From: Ravibacter sp964562455
Lineage (GTDB): Bacteria > Bacteroidota > Bacteroidia > Cytophagales > Spirosomataceae
Assembly: GCA_964562455.1 (NCBI GenBank)
Contig: CAZLTN010000021.1
Coordinates: forward strand, 1-64,000
DNA length: 64,000 nucleotides
Reading direction: 5' to 3'
Below the pieces are notes generated by a model that was given only the letters and a program-made list of their open reading frames with translations, was not told the DNA's origin and did no database searches. Shown piece after piece: positions 8,048 to 15,834 of the stretch. How positions within the stretch are numbered: the stretch's first letter is position 1; the number at the start of each line of letters is the position of its first letter. The position numbers were made by a program, and so were the translations under genes.

Positions 8048-9523
8048 TTAGAACGGTCCACCGGTGTTGATCCGGTCTGCATTTCCCGAGCTGCCGGGCA
8101 TCTCGCCGCGTTTGCCCTTTTGGTTTGTGGGTGCACCCGTTTGCCTGTCGTACCAATCCGGAGTGAGATTTGCAGGCTCAGTATCGCCGGTTTCATCCTG
8201 CCATTGTTTCAGGACACGCCTGAGTTTAGCTATGTCTGTGGCATACGCTTCGTTTTGGATTTCATTTTCAGATTGAAGCGGATCTTTGAGGTTATCGAAA
8301 AACTCCTCCACGGGACGTGGTACAAGAAACACATCATTTTGCAGCTTTGTCAGCTTTCCGCTTTCCCTGGCTTTTTTAAGGGCATTCGCAGACGGGCTCT
8401 GGTTTGCGTCGATAGGACCACCGTTATCCAGCAGGGGACGCTTATTCACGATGTACAAGAACTCTTTACTACGCACCGATCGTTCATAGGCCTCGTAGTC
8501 ATGCCAGTTCTGTTCGGCGAAAATATAGGTCCGGAATTCTTTGTCAGGTGTCTTCAGCAGAGACGCGAAACTCTTACCCTGGATAGTTTCTGCCGGTTTG
8601 AGTCCAGCCAGCTCAAGCAGGGTGGGCGCTATGTCGATGCTGCTGATAAGACTCCGGGTCACCAGGCCGGGTTTGATACCCTTTGGCCATTTAGCAAGAA
8701 ACGGCGTTTTTACGCCCGCATCGTACAAACGGGTTTTACTCCCCGGGAACGCCCTTCCATTGTCGGCCGTGAAAATGATCAGGGTATTTTCCGCAATGCC
8801 CTGCTTTTCAAGCTCCTTTTCCAGCAGACCTACATAGTGATCAAGGTTAGCAATCTCGTCGTAATATTTTTTAAGGTCTTCGCGCGTTTCGCGGGTGTCG
8901 ACCAGCATAGGCGGAACCACCACCTCCGCGGCCGGGTCATGCGTCGGTCCGTCTGTTTGTTCTGACCAGGGCCTATGCGCATCCAGGGGGGCCAGCCAGA
9001 AGAAGAAAGGCTTATTTTTCGGCCGCGCATTGAGCAGATTAATCCATTGCAATTCAGCCCCTTCTCCGTTATCTACCCTGTTTATAAGCAGCGTATCGTA
9101 AGCGCTCTTCGTAGCAGGTCCTTCATGCCACTTACCTGCAAGCGCTGTAAAGTAACCCCCTCGCCGGAGCTGTCCGGGGAAAAAACTCAGATGCGCCGGA
9201 AGCGGCGTATGGAGCTCGGCAGCTCCGGTATTGTGAGGATAGCGACCTGTCAGGATGCTTGTCCGGCTGGGGCTGCAGGAGCTGGCGGTCAGAAACATAT
9301 TTTCAAATTTCAAACCGTTTTTTGCCAGTTTGTCGAGATTGGGTGTTTTGACCTTGCTGTTTCCGTAGGTACCGATGTCATCCCAGCTGATGTCATCCGC
9401 TATGATAAAAATGATATTAGGAGCATTTTGCGCTCCTGCAACCCGGATGTTTCCCAAAATGATCAATATGACGGTCAGGGCCTTCCAAATTCCCCTTCTC
9501 CCGGCGGTTGCCCGGTGTTTCAT
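8048..9523 (-). CDS. Sulfatase, cysteine type (CSPSR), secreted
   Basis: This is a 491-residue type I sulfatase that would remove sulfate from a glycan in the periplasm or outside the cell. The start gives a basic, then hydrophobic signal region ending VAGAQ. The formylglycine signature is CSPSR with Cys83 in the block SSCSPSRTSILTGRYPHN. Metal ligands DD lie at 43-44 (IIADDISWDD), and a later ligand block is FTADNGR. The overall sequence resembles the heparan N-sulfatase-like branch (GTYGNSKVKTPNLDKL), though substrate specificity in this superfamily cannot be called by eye. It lies 83 bp downstream of another sulfatase on the same strand and probably shares its transcript. The enzyme needs conversion of Cys83 to formylglycine, and no maturase is in the window. 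Confidence 0.93.
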   Translation of the reverse strand: MKHRATAGRRGIWKALTVILIILGNIRVAGAQNAPNIIFIIADDISWDDIGTYGNSKVKTPNLDKLAKNGLKFENMFLTASSCSPSRTSILTGRYPHNTGAAELHTPLPAHLSFFPGQLRRGGYFTALAGKWHEGPATKSAYDTLLINRVDNGEGAELQWINLLNARPKNKPFFFWLAPLDAHRPWSEQTDGPTHDPAAEVVVPPMLVDTRETREDLKKYYDEIANLDHYVGLLEKELEKQGIAENTLIIFTADNGRAFPGSKTRLYDAGVKTPFLAKWPKGIKPGLVTRSLISSIDIAPTLLELAGLKPAETIQGKSFASLLKTPDKEFRTYIFAEQNWHDYEAYERSVRSKEFLYIVNKRPLLDNGGPIDANQSPSANALKKARESGKLTKLQNDVFLVPRPVEEFFDNLKDPLQSENEIQNEAYATDIAKLRRVLKQWQDETGDTEPANLTPDWYDRQTGAPTNQKGKRGEMPGSSGNADRINTGGPF

Positions 9524-9606
9524 TGTTATCTGGATTTTTTACTTCGCGATATGAAGCTGCAAGCCTTGCGGCTGTACCGGATTCATGTGTCGTTTCTTCA
9601 CTATTT

Positions 9607-11427
9607 TCAGGATCTGCTCAGTATTTTCTTTGCGGCACGTATGTCATAATCGCCGTCTTTCTGATCGTCTTTTATCAGCGCCCGGATTTCGGGGTAGACG
9701 GGCTTCGCCTTATCCCCGATTTGCTCCAGGATATTGAGTGCCTGCACACGCACCATCTGGTTGTCGCTTTTGAGCGCTGCGCCAAGCGCTGCCAGCGGCT
9801 TGCCGGTTTCACCCTGCCGGAGGAGCGCTTCCGCAGCGACGATGCTTACCGGCGGTACCGGGTCCTGAAGCAGTTTTTCCAGGGTTGCTTTTACAGCGGG
9901 CGACGCTTCATTCAGGATAATGGTTCCGGTCACTGCCCAGTAGCGCATTACCGGGTCACTATGAGTCAGGTTCCGGATAATCTCCGGCAGCCTGGCACGG
10001 TCACGGGAGGAAGCCGCATCGGCAAAAGCAATCACTTTCCCGGCATCATACCGGTTACTGCGAGCGAATGCATACGGCGTGGTGTTCCGGGATATATCGG
10101 CAACGATCCCCTCCGGCACGAATCCTACGTCTCTGGAGAAGATCAGCCAATCGAGATTTGCCTTTCTCAACCTTTCCAGGTCCTTTTTGTAGGCAGGGTC
10201 TTTCGCCAGGTTATGGACATTATGCGGATCTTTTTCCATATCGAAAAGCTCTTCAGCAGGCTTTTCCTCCCAGAATTTCCGTTGAATGTCGTTCAGCCTG
10301 CCGGCTTTATATTCGGCTTCCCATGACTGCATGGAAGGAGCTTTCCAGAGATATTCCAGATACTGGCCATAAATTTTATGGGGAAGGTAGTTCCTGATGT
10401 ACCTGAATTTCTTGTCGCGAACCGTCCGCGAAAGATCGGTGCGCTCGTCCATTCGGCCGCGAAAGCCGTAGGCATAGTCGCGTTCTCCCTGCTGAGCGCT
10501 GCCCAGGAAGGCCTTCCCCTGGAAATACGCCGGCACCGGGATGCCTGCCAGGCTCAGCACGGTGGGAGCAAAATCCACGAAGGTGACAAGACGGTCGGTC
10601 CGGCTTCCTGCTTTCCCGGGGCTCAGCTTTTTATATTGCTCCGGGAAACGGATAATCAGCGGGATCCGTAGCCCGGATTCATATACAAACCGCTTGCTCC
10701 TGCCCAGTATGCCGCCATTGTCGGCATAATAAAATACGATTGTATTATCGGCCAGCCCTTCGGCCTCCAGCCCGGCAAGCAGCTGCCCGGCCTGCTCATC
10801 CATTTCCTGTACTTTGTCGTAATACTGCGCCCAATCGTGCTTCATTTCCTTCGTACGCGGATGATAGGGCGGGATAGGAACTTTTTCAGGATCGTGCTTC
10901 AGGTCTTTGTCCGGCACCGAAACATGGATGGAGCTCTCATGTGAAGTCCCGATATTGAAGACCGCAAAAAATGGCTTGCCGGCCGGCCTGTTCTTATAAG
11001 TGGCTTTGTTGCCTGATTCGTCCCAGGCATCGGTCTGGTCCACCGTATTATAGTCTTTTTTGGCGTTGTTGGTCGTATAGTAGCCCGCTTCCCGCAGGTA
11101 TTTCGGGAAAAATTTCACAAAATCCGGGACGGGATAGGTGCTGCGCATGTGCTCGGTCCCCATAGAAGGCGGGTACATCCCGGTGATAAGGGTATTCCGG
11201 GACGGCGCGCAGACCGGCGCAGTAGAAAACGCGTTTTGATATAAAATTCCCTCGGAAGCCAGCTTGTCGAGGTTAGGCGTAGTGGCGAAAGCATCGCCGT
11301 AACAGCCCAGGAAAGGACTGTTGTCCTCACTGACGATCCATAGAATATTTGGCTGCGCCGCCGCATAGTCGTGCCCTGTCAGGAAAGCGAGGACACATAA
11401 AACCTGCTTTATTGTCTGTTTGATCAT
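9607..11427 (-). CDS. Sulfatase (CAPSR) with C-terminal HEAT-like repeats
   Basis: This is a 606-residue type I sulfatase. The ATG at 11427 is used because the frame upstream offers only a TTG. It starts a signal peptide ending YAAAQ. The signature is CAPSR with Cys73 (PVCAPSRNTLITGMYPP), and the first metal block is IVSEDNSPFLGCYG, the SEDN variant instead of ADD. FYYADNGGILGRSKRF gives the later ligands. After about residue 465 the chain turns into helical repeats of HEAT type (LTHSDPVMRYWAVTG, LLQDPVPPVSIVAAEALLR, ALKSDNQMVRVQALNILEQIG), an architecture known for a subset of Bacteroidota and Planctomycetes sulfatases. The repeats may bind substrate or another protein. It is downstream of the two-component genes. 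Confidence 0.92.
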   Translation of the reverse strand: MIKQTIKQVLCVLAFLTGHDYAAAQPNILWIVSEDNSPFLGCYGDAFATTPNLDKLASEGILYQNAFSTAPVCAPSRNTLITGMYPPSMGTEHMRSTYPVPDFVKFFPKYLREAGYYTTNNAKKDYNTVDQTDAWDESGNKATYKNRPAGKPFFAVFNIGTSHESSIHVSVPDKDLKHDPEKVPIPPYHPRTKEMKHDWAQYYDKVQEMDEQAGQLLAGLEAEGLADNTIVFYYADNGGILGRSKRFVYESGLRIPLIIRFPEQYKKLSPGKAGSRTDRLVTFVDFAPTVLSLAGIPVPAYFQGKAFLGSAQQGERDYAYGFRGRMDERTDLSRTVRDKKFRYIRNYLPHKIYGQYLEYLWKAPSMQSWEAEYKAGRLNDIQRKFWEEKPAEELFDMEKDPHNVHNLAKDPAYKKDLERLRKANLDWLIFSRDVGFVPEGIVADISRNTTPYAFARSNRYDAGKVIAFADAASSRDRARLPEIIRNLTHSDPVMRYWAVTGTIILNEASPAVKATLEKLLQDPVPPVSIVAAEALLRQGETGKPLAALGAALKSDNQMVRVQALNILEQIGDKAKPVYPEIRALIKDDQKDGDYDIRAAKKILSRS

Positions 11428-11549
11428 GTACAAATATATTACTTATTACGGGTTTTGGGTCAGCCTGGGATTGGACACCCTGCCGTTCCGAATCCAGGTA
11501 ACCAGGCCCTTGCCCGCACCTGGTTGAGATAGGTGGGGTTGTCGGTGAT

Positions 11550-12206
11550 TCACGCCTTTCCTATAAGACCGTGCCCGCGGGCAAAATTAAGGAGGCCGAC
11601 AGAAGTATAAATTTCGAGTTTTCTGCAGATATTTCTCCGGTGCGCATTAATCGTAAATTCGCTGACAAACAGCTTTCCGGCGATTTGCCGGCTGGTGAGC
11701 CCTTCGGCTATATAGGTGAGAATCTCCACTTCGCGCGGCGTAATCTGGTATTTTTTAACAAAATCGTCTACCTTCCCGACGTCCGTTTCTTCTGCAGGGC
11801 CTGCTGCGAAGGGCCCGAACCAGGTTCCTCCACGTGCTACGGTGACGATAGCTTCCTTGATCTCGGACGAAGAGGCGCTTTTCAACAGGTATCCTTCGGT
11901 ACCCAGCTTTTTTGCCTCCTTCACAAACTCGGGCCTGGAATAACTGGTAAAAACGATCACCTTAATCTCCCCGAACATTCTACGAAGCTCCCGGATTGCC
12001 TCCGGCCCATCCATTTTAGGCATATTCAGGTCCACCAGCACGAGATCTGCCTGAACGAGGCTCAAGGCGGCAATAAGCTCCCGCCCGTTGCTAACTGACC
12101 GGACAACCTCCATACCCGGAATTTCCTGAATCACCGCCCTGACACCTTCTACCAGCATCGGGTGGTCGTCTGCAATCACGATTCGCAGTTTATTTTCCAT
12201 ATTCAT
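11550..12206 (-). CDS. NarL/LuxR-type response regulator
   Basis: This is a 218-residue DNA-binding response regulator. The receiver domain (about 7-125) shows the acidic pair ADDH, the phospho-acceptor Asp59 in VLVDLNMPKMDG, the switch Thr in VFTSYS and the conserved lysine in YLLKSAS. The LuxR-type helix-turn-helix (about 150-205) reads ITPREVEILTYIAEGLTSRQIAGKLFVSEFTINAHRRNI (shown here in outline only). The start overlaps the end of the kinase gene by 17 bases (11 if the second ATG is used), so the two are translationally coupled partners. Its targets are probably nearby genes, since the pair sits inside a cluster of glycan-degrading enzymes; that is inference. Confidence 0.94.
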   Translation of the reverse strand: MNMENKLRIVIADDHPMLVEGVRAVIQEIPGMEVVRSVSNGRELIAALSLVQADLVLVDLNMPKMDGPEAIRELRRMFGEIKVIVFTSYSRPEFVKEAKKLGTEGYLLKSASSSEIKEAIVTVARGGTWFGPFAAGPAEETDVGKVDDFVKKYQITPREVEILTYIAEGLTSRQIAGKLFVSEFTINAHRRNICRKLEIYTSVGLLNFARGHGLIGKA

Positions 12207-14463
12207 CGGCCTTGCCGGGTTTATATGCTTCTATCACCACCATGGTTCCTCCTTCGGGTCTCCGGCTGATCTCTATGCGCCCGTTCATATAAGCTACCCT
12301 CGACCGGATACTGCCTATACCTTGTCCTTCCCTGATATCCGTATCGCTGATACCGATCCCGTTGTCCTCAAGGATCACCGACAACAATCCTTCGTGCTCA
12401 ACCACCTCAAGGGACGCGGTCGTAGCTCCCGAGTGTCGGATCAGGTTATGAAGAAGCTCCTGGATGATCCGGAACACGTTGGACAGGAAAACGGAAACCT
12501 GATCGGGCCCTCCTTCGAAACCAACGATGACCGCCGACAAATTTATTTTCCCTGATGTGTTAATAATCGCTACCGATTCTTCCAACGCCTTTTTGAAACC
12601 GAATTTTTCGAAGGTAAGCGGATTAAGCTGATGGCTCAGGTCGCGGATAGTAGCAGAAACGGAAGACAGGATTCCATGGGTCTTTTCAAGCCTGCCGTCA
12701 CTGTATGTGCCGTGCTCCAGGGCAGACGACACCGACAGCGAGGCCAGAGCCAGCATGGAGTTGACTTCGTCATGCAGCTGATCCGCGATTTTACGGCGCT
12801 CTTTCTCTTCCGCTTCCAATACGCGTTCCGTCAGCTCAAGATGCCTTTCTTTTTCAAGGCGCAGCAGCTCGCTACTATGCAACGCCTCCTCATGCCTGGC
12901 GCGCAGGCTTTTGTTGCGGAGATACAAAACGAGCAAACCGATCGTAAGCAGCAACGACGTCAATACGACCGCATACAGGGCCCTCTCCTGACGAACCTGC
13001 CTCTCCCGGTTCTGCTGCTCATCGTTCAGTTTTTCGATCTGCTGCTCCTTGTCCCTGATCCTTACCCTGGCCAGCACTTCCTGAACAGCCCTGTACCTTA
13101 CGAGATTGTTTAGCGAATCCTTGACTTCATAAAATTCCTCTATTGCCCGGGCATAGGCGGGAAAATCCCGCTTCGCTTTATAAAAATCAGCCAGAAACCG
13201 ATAGTAATAATAACCCGTTGCCGAATACTTACGTGTCTTCGCCAGTCGGTCAAACCGGCTAAGTACTTTTCCGGCTTCCGGAAATTTGCCATTCGCGATC
13301 AGCGCCTGCGCATAATAAAGCTCCACGGGCAGCACCTGCAGCCCATGTGAATATCCATGAGGACCTACAAATTTTTTATAATACTGCTCCGCTTTCGCAT
13401 GATCTCCTTCATGAGCAGCAAGAAGACCGGCAGCAATGAAATAGCTGACATAAGGTATCTGCTCTTCCGGCAGCCTGAACAACCTCCTGCTTTTATCCAG
13501 GAGCATCCGGGCCGCCTTGAAGTCTTTCCGGCAGGCTTTTATAATAGACAGCTCGGCATAGTAATAGGCGGCTTTTCCCCCTTCAGGATTAGGACGGACC
13601 ACCGCATCGTGAAAAAGGGTTGCAAACTTATCGGCATTCTCGAAATCCATCAGCAACAGGTTGAGCTGCATGAGCTGATAATATACGCTCGGAGCCGCGC
13701 TGCGGAAGGTAAATGCGGTACGTTCGTAGAGTTTGCGCGGATAATGATCCAGCGACGGATCTTTGGCAAGCTCCAGCAATTCTTCAAATTCCTGAACCTG
13801 TTTCAGGGGATTGTGCTGCAGGAAAATATTCGCATGGTTGTACCTCGCAGTGAAAAGCGCGTTTTTATCTTTCAGGTCCGATGCCAGGGAAATGGCCTTT
13901 GTCAGGTAGCTGCGCATGGCTGTCGTGTCGACCATATCGGACATGGCTTTGAACGTATAAATAAATGAAAGGTTCTCATGGTCACGGGCACGTATACACG
14001 CACTTTCCCCCAGCCCGGCATATTTTCGCATCGAATCCGGCCGTTCCCATTCGCCATAAAGCAAGACCGTACCGACCAGGGCTTCCCGGAACAGTACGGA
14101 GGTATCCGGGGCATTCTGTCTCGCCTGCCGGTACAGTCCTTCCGCCTCCTCAAAAAAGTGGTAAGAAGCTTTCGCGCGCGCCCAACCCATCAGCAGGATA
14201 TGTATCCATTGTTTATTGCCCGTTTTCCGTACCAGGGGCAGATAATCAGCCAGGATTTCGTAGCTCAACCCGATATGATCCTTCGCAACATCCTGGGCCA
14301 GGTCACATACTTCCCTGAATGTTTCCCCGGTAACAGCCTGCTTTTTCAGCTTTTGCCAGGCTGCCAGCGCCTCTGCTTCGGTATAACCTTCCCCCCCGGC
14401 TGCCGGAAAACACCACAGGGCCAGCGCAAATGCTAAAAAGGGGCGTAATATGCTGACTTTCAT
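12190..14463 (-). CDS. Sensor histidine kinase with periplasmic TPR-like domain
   Basis: This is a 757-residue membrane sensor kinase of the NarL-partner (HisKA_3) family. A signal peptide (MKVSILRPFLAFALALWCFPAAGG) is followed by about 450 residues of alpha-helical, TPR-like repeats that should lie in the periplasm, then a coiled coil (RIRDKEQQIEKLNDEQQNRE), one membrane helix at about 496-515 and a cytoplasmic coiled linker. The phospho-acceptor is His564 in KIADQLHDEVNSML. The ATPase domain has an N box ELLHNLIRHSG (Asn673) and EDNGIG (699-704). It overlaps the response regulator gene. The ligand is unknown. Similar TPR-bearing kinases are common in Bacteroidota. Confidence 0.92.
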   Translation of the reverse strand: MKVSILRPFLAFALALWCFPAAGGEGYTEAEALAAWQKLKKQAVTGETFREVCDLAQDVAKDHIGLSYEILADYLPLVRKTGNKQWIHILLMGWARAKASYHFFEEAEGLYRQARQNAPDTSVLFREALVGTVLLYGEWERPDSMRKYAGLGESACIRARDHENLSFIYTFKAMSDMVDTTAMRSYLTKAISLASDLKDKNALFTARYNHANIFLQHNPLKQVQEFEELLELAKDPSLDHYPRKLYERTAFTFRSAAPSVYYQLMQLNLLLMDFENADKFATLFHDAVVRPNPEGGKAAYYYAELSIIKACRKDFKAARMLLDKSRRLFRLPEEQIPYVSYFIAAGLLAAHEGDHAKAEQYYKKFVGPHGYSHGLQVLPVELYYAQALIANGKFPEAGKVLSRFDRLAKTRKYSATGYYYYRFLADFYKAKRDFPAYARAIEEFYEVKDSLNNLVRYRAVQEVLARVRIRDKEQQIEKLNDEQQNRERQVRQERALYAVVLTSLLLTIGLLVLYLRNKSLRARHEEALHSSELLRLEKERHLELTERVLEAEEKERRKIADQLHDEVNSMLALASLSVSSALEHGTYSDGRLEKTHGILSSVSATIRDLSHQLNPLTFEKFGFKKALEESVAIINTSGKINLSAVIVGFEGGPDQVSVFLSNVFRIIQELLHNLIRHSGATTASLEVVEHEGLLSVILEDNGIGISDTDIREGQGIGSIRSRVAYMNGRIEISRRPEGGTMVVIEAYKPGKADEYGK

Positions 14464-14645
14464 AACATAAGGGCCATAATATAAAAGGGTTCTGTTTCTG
14501 CGAATTTACGCGAAAACCACCGTCAATCTTCGCACCCGAGGGAATAATGTCAGGCAGGTGCGAAGACCAGGGAAACAATATGCGCATCCCCCCGAGAATC
14601 CGGGATCACACGCAGGTTGTCTGTGAAAATAGTTACGACTAACTA

Positions 14646-14676
14646 TTGGCGTACAAAACCGGGATAGGGAACTTTG
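14646..14676 (+). promoter_or_regulatory. Candidate promoter for the outer-membrane protein gene
   Basis: TTGG (14646-14649), a 19-base spacer and GAACTTTG (14669-14676) resemble the Bacteroidota pair TTTG-N19-TAnnTTTG with mismatches in the first two bases of the -7 element. The ATG follows 28 bases later. Spacing is good, matches are imperfect. Confidence 0.4.
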
Positions 14677-14704
14677 TAAGGTTCGCTTTCAAACGATTCC
14701 TGTT

Positions 14705-15553
14705 ATGAAAACCATGGTCCGCCTCTTACTGCTTTTAATCGGGCTGTCACCTATCACCGGATGGGGTCAACTTGGCCCCGATATCCCTTCGCGCCCTCCC
14801 ACCTATCTCGACCACAAGATCAACGCCTTCCTGCAGGCCTCGATCGATCTCGCCCGGCAGAGACTCTCCGGACCTTCCTACGAATATACCCCGGGACTGC
14901 AGGATCTTCGGAACCATCCGGCCGATGTACTGGTCATGAATGTTGCTTTGAAATACGATAATCAACGCCTGATCGACCAGATGATCAACTATTATAAAGG
15001 TAAGAACGCCGCTTACCATTCCCCGCGGCCGCCCGACCCGGCCAGGTTGCTCGCATCTGCCGACAGCCGGCCGGGGCCGTCAGAAACCGCCGCCGGTAAG
15101 ACGTCTTTTCTCAGCCGCCTTAGCCTGCTTTACGGTGTACAGCTTATAGGCAAAGGAGGTAAACAGAAATACAGCGATGGATATTTCCTCGCCCGGATGC
15201 TCTACCTTGAACCGATCGTCTCGGTATTGTATAATTACGACCTGCCCGATAACAAGGGCCGCCTCTATGGCGGGCCGGGCCTTTACCTGGGCTACGGGCT
15301 GTTCGGCAGGCTGCATGATAAGGGTACAGGCTTCGATGATTCGTATGCGGCTTTTGAAAAAAATATGGGTTTCAGTCGTTTTGATGCCGGTCTCAGCCTG
15401 ACTGCGGGTTATCGCCTCGCGCGGGGCTTAGGGGTCAACCTTTCCTATGAGTTGGGAATGGCCAATGTCGACCCGGGCCGCGGCGATGATAAAACCAGGA
15501 ACCGGGTACTCAGCATCAACCTGGACTACCCGTTAACAGCTTTGAGCAGGTAG
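14705..15553 (+). CDS. Uncharacterised outer-membrane beta-barrel protein
   Basis: I do not recognise a named family for this 282-residue protein. It has a signal peptide (MKTMVRLLLLLIGLSPITGWGQ), a region of about 80 residues with little hydrophobicity, and a proline/serine-rich linker (SPRPPDPARLLASADSRPGPS). From about residue 125 on there are alternating amphipathic strands with many glycines and aromatics (LYGVQLIGKGGKQKYSDGYF, GGPGLYLGYGLFGRL, LTAGYRLARGLGVNLSYELGM), as in small outer-membrane barrels. It is the only plus-strand gene between the locus 1 sulfatase (15835-17280) and the kinase gene, and converges on the sulfatase through a bidirectional hairpin. It may sense or support the locus, but no function can be assigned. 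Confidence 0.75.
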   Translation: MKTMVRLLLLLIGLSPITGWGQLGPDIPSRPPTYLDHKINAFLQASIDLARQRLSGPSYEYTPGLQDLRNHPADVLVMNVALKYDNQRLIDQMINYYKGKNAAYHSPRPPDPARLLASADSRPGPSETAAGKTSFLSRLSLLYGVQLIGKGGKQKYSDGYFLARMLYLEPIVSVLYNYDLPDNKGRLYGGPGLYLGYGLFGRLHDKGTGFDDSYAAFEKNMGFSRFDAGLSLTAGYRLARGLGVNLSYELGMANVDPGRGDDKTRNRVLSINLDYPLTALSR

Positions 15554-15629
15554 CTGGCGTGCAAAAGCCCGACCGTACCTGCCTCCTGCAGCTCCCTGCC
15601 CTAAGGCTCCTCCCCGCACGCGAAAGGCG

Positions 15630-15737
15630 CCCGGCAGGGGCTGCTGTCAGCAAGATTAGCTCAAAGGCTATGGAGAGAACTTTCTCCGGATTTTTCAGGT
15701 CTTCAAAGAGCTTCTTTATGACCTCCCCCGTTTTATC
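15630..15737 (-). pseudogene. Possible gene remnant, ATG-less protein-like frame
   Basis: A minus-strand frame is open from the end of the sulfatase gene (15834) down to a stop at 15516-15518 but has no ATG. Within it, 36 codons (15737 to 15630) read like real protein: TGEVIKKLFEDLKNPEKV and then IAFELILLTAAPAG, with ordinary codon choice. It is in the +1 frame relative to the sulfatase. It may be the relic of a small gene or chance openness in GC-rich DNA. I found no function for it. Confidence 0.25.
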
Positions 15738-15740
15738 CCG

Positions 15741-15770
15741 CCGGGTTCCGGTAAGTGTACCGGACCCCGG
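15741..15770. other. GC-rich hairpin with tetraloop
   Basis: A 13-base arm, ccgggttccggta (15741-15753), pairs with taccggaccccgg (15758-15770) with one mismatch around a loop of four (agtg). No T tract follows, so it is not a standard terminator. It lies in the 281 bp gap between convergent genes. Confidence 0.55.
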
Positions 15771-15807
15771 GCCCGTGCAGAACTCAGTATCAGCCGCAGG
15801 ACAACGA

Positions 15808-15833
15808 AAAATAACCGGATAAGTGGTTATTTT
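15808..15833. terminator. Bidirectional terminator-like hairpin between convergent genes
   Basis: Arms aaaataacc (15808-15816) and ggttatttt (15825-15833) form a 9-bp stem around an 8-base loop. The A and T runs at its edges would give a U-rich tail on either strand. It sits between the plus-strand outer-membrane protein gene and the minus-strand sulfatase gene, just beyond the sulfatase stop. Confidence 0.5.
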
Positions 15834-15834
15834 G

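Noticed and set aside
8030..8965. Plus-strand open frame of 311 codons
   Set aside because: It is the complement of a sulfatase gene with intact active-site blocks; its product looks like random composition.
11431..11438. TATATTTG promoter match (minus strand) before a sulfatase gene
   Set aside because: It lies only four bases before the ATG, which would put the transcript start inside the start codon, and no -33 element is present.
15559..15822. Plus-strand open frame of 87 codons after the outer-membrane protein gene
   Set aside because: It spans the two hairpins of the convergent gap, and its product lacks features of a protein; the minus-strand frame there looks more natural.
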